Part shown: positions 5,159-5,725 of the stretch, piece by piece | How positions within the stretch are numbered: position 1 is the first letter of the stretch | Layout: every line of letters starts with the position of its first letter | Source of the DNA: an uncultured Flavobacteriales bacterium | Lineage (GTDB): Bacteria > Bacteroidota > Bacteroidia > Flavobacteriales > BACL11 | Assembly: GCA_913052655.1 (NCBI GenBank) | Contig: CAJXFN010000087.1 | Coordinates: 1-5,725, forward strand | Reading direction: 5' to 3' | DNA: 5,725 nucleotides | Made by a program: the position numbers and the translations under genes | The notes under the pieces: model-generated | The model's database searches: none | Told to the model about the DNA's origin: nothing | The model's input: the letters and a program-made list of their open reading frames with translations, nothing else

Positions 5159-5725
5159 TTATTGTAAAATTATCTTTTTGAAAATATCTTCATTTTTCAA
5201 ACTAACTTTAACAACATAAATTCCTTTAGAAAAATTTGACAAATCAAAAGTTTTAGAATATAAACCATATGAATTAAAAACTTTTTCTTGTAAAATCAAG
5301 GAATTTAAATTATTATAAATACCAATTACAATATTTTCTGAATTTGAATTAAATAATTGTAATGTAAATTTTCCGAAATTTGGATTTGGATATATCAATA
5401 AATTTTTAATATTAGATTCAATAATAGAAGTAATATTATAAGTAATAGTTTGATAATCTAAATCCCCAAGTTCAGAATTAATCGTGGTTGTAAAAATTAG
5501 TGTTGAACAAGGATTGATAAATAGATTATCAAAAGTAATTGTACTTGAATTTCCAAGTGTGAAATTATTACCATCTGGGACACTTTGACTAATCATTTCT
5601 ACTCCACCCCCAACTAAATTTGTTATAGTGAAACTTCCTAAACAACCACTAGACCATGAACAGGGTGTAATAATAGCTTGATTTGTAGATATTATTGTAC
5701 TAACAACTAACATTGTATTAATATT
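5159..5725 (-). CDS. Type IX secretion cargo protein, C-terminal part
   Basis: The frame is open from the right window edge to TAA at 5161-5159, giving 188 visible residues; the ATG at 5713 is probably internal because codons continue upstream (N-I-N-T) without a stop. The last 80 residues (about 5401 down to 5162) look like a type A C-terminal sorting domain. They start with LLIYPNPNFGKFTLQL, contain a central VIGIYN strand and an SKGIYVVKV strand, and end with FKKIILQ. In Bacteroidota this tail directs proteins exported by Sec to the type IX outer-membrane secretion machine and is removed at the surface. The preceding roughly 100 residues are Ser/Thr/Asn-rich with beta-strand character, three cysteines and IPDG/TFDN-like turns, probably an Ig-like domain. 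The activity of the whole protein (enzyme or adhesin) lies upstream of the window. It is convergent with the SRP RNA and unrelated to the operon. Confidence 0.85.
   Translation of the reverse strand, partial: NINTMLVVSTIISTNQAIITPCSWSSGCLGSFTITNLVGGGVEMISQSVPDGNNFTLGNSSTITFDNLFINPCSTLIFTTTINSELGDLDYQTITYNITSIIESNIKNLLIYPNPNFGKFTLQLFNSNSENIVIGIYNNLNSLILQEKVFNSYGLYSKTFDLSNFSKGIYVVKVSLKNEDIFKKIILQ

Noticed and set aside
1..5725. CRISPR array, tRNA gene, insertion sequence or defence system
   Set aside because: I found no direct repeats with spacers, tRNA cloverleaf, terminal inverted repeats, transposase motifs or nuclease/defence domains on either strand.

Overview
The window looks like ordinary chromosome from a low-GC member of the Bacteroidota, most likely order Flavobacteriales. 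The evidence is visibly AT-rich DNA, promoter-like sites of the Bacteroidota type (TAnnTTTG at -7, TTTG at -33), a C-terminal type IX secretion sorting domain, a DUF6787-type protein, a DUF4199-type protein, and few clear Shine-Dalgarno sites. I see no transposase, integrase, phage gene, CRISPR array or long repeat.

Layout, left to right. (1) The first 31 bases are the reverse-strand start of rpmH (ribosomal protein L34), with its promoter and a 159-base AT-rich divergent spacer. (2) A small two-helix membrane protein of the DUF6787 type reads forward (191-499). (3) A tight reverse-strand operon follows, read from about 4940 down to 506: a four-helix DUF4199-type membrane protein, a GT2 polyprenyl-phosphate-type glycosyltransferase with two C-terminal helices, a GT4 glycosyltransferase starting with TTG, an exported MORN-like (YwqK-type) repeat protein, and mnmA (tRNA 2-thiouridylase). 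Junctions are 2, 3, -1 and 12 bases, so one transcript is very likely. The 3' end of mnmA meets the DUF6787 gene with only 6 bases between the stop codons. (4) A small SRP RNA gene (4.5S type, ffs) reads forward at about 5012-5112, from a promoter back to back with that of the operon. (5) The right edge holds the C-terminal 188 residues of a type IX secreted protein, on the reverse strand, open at the window end.

How the genes work together. The GT2/DUF4199 pair suggests making, and perhaps moving, a lipid-linked sugar at the inner membrane. The GT4 enzyme could add another sugar to a glycolipid or surface polysaccharide, and the repeat protein is exported. MnmA modifies tRNA wobble uridine and probably shares the transcript without sharing the pathway. 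rpmH, the SRP RNA and mnmA are core translation or secretion functions.

The main corrections to naive gene calling are three. The SRP RNA occupies the region where an ORF-based call would place the N-terminus of the DUF4199 protein, so the real start is 4928. The rpmH start is cut by the left edge. The right-edge protein has no true start in the window. I do not see a convincing novel system. The most testable idea is that DUF4199 is the transport partner of the GT2 enzyme.
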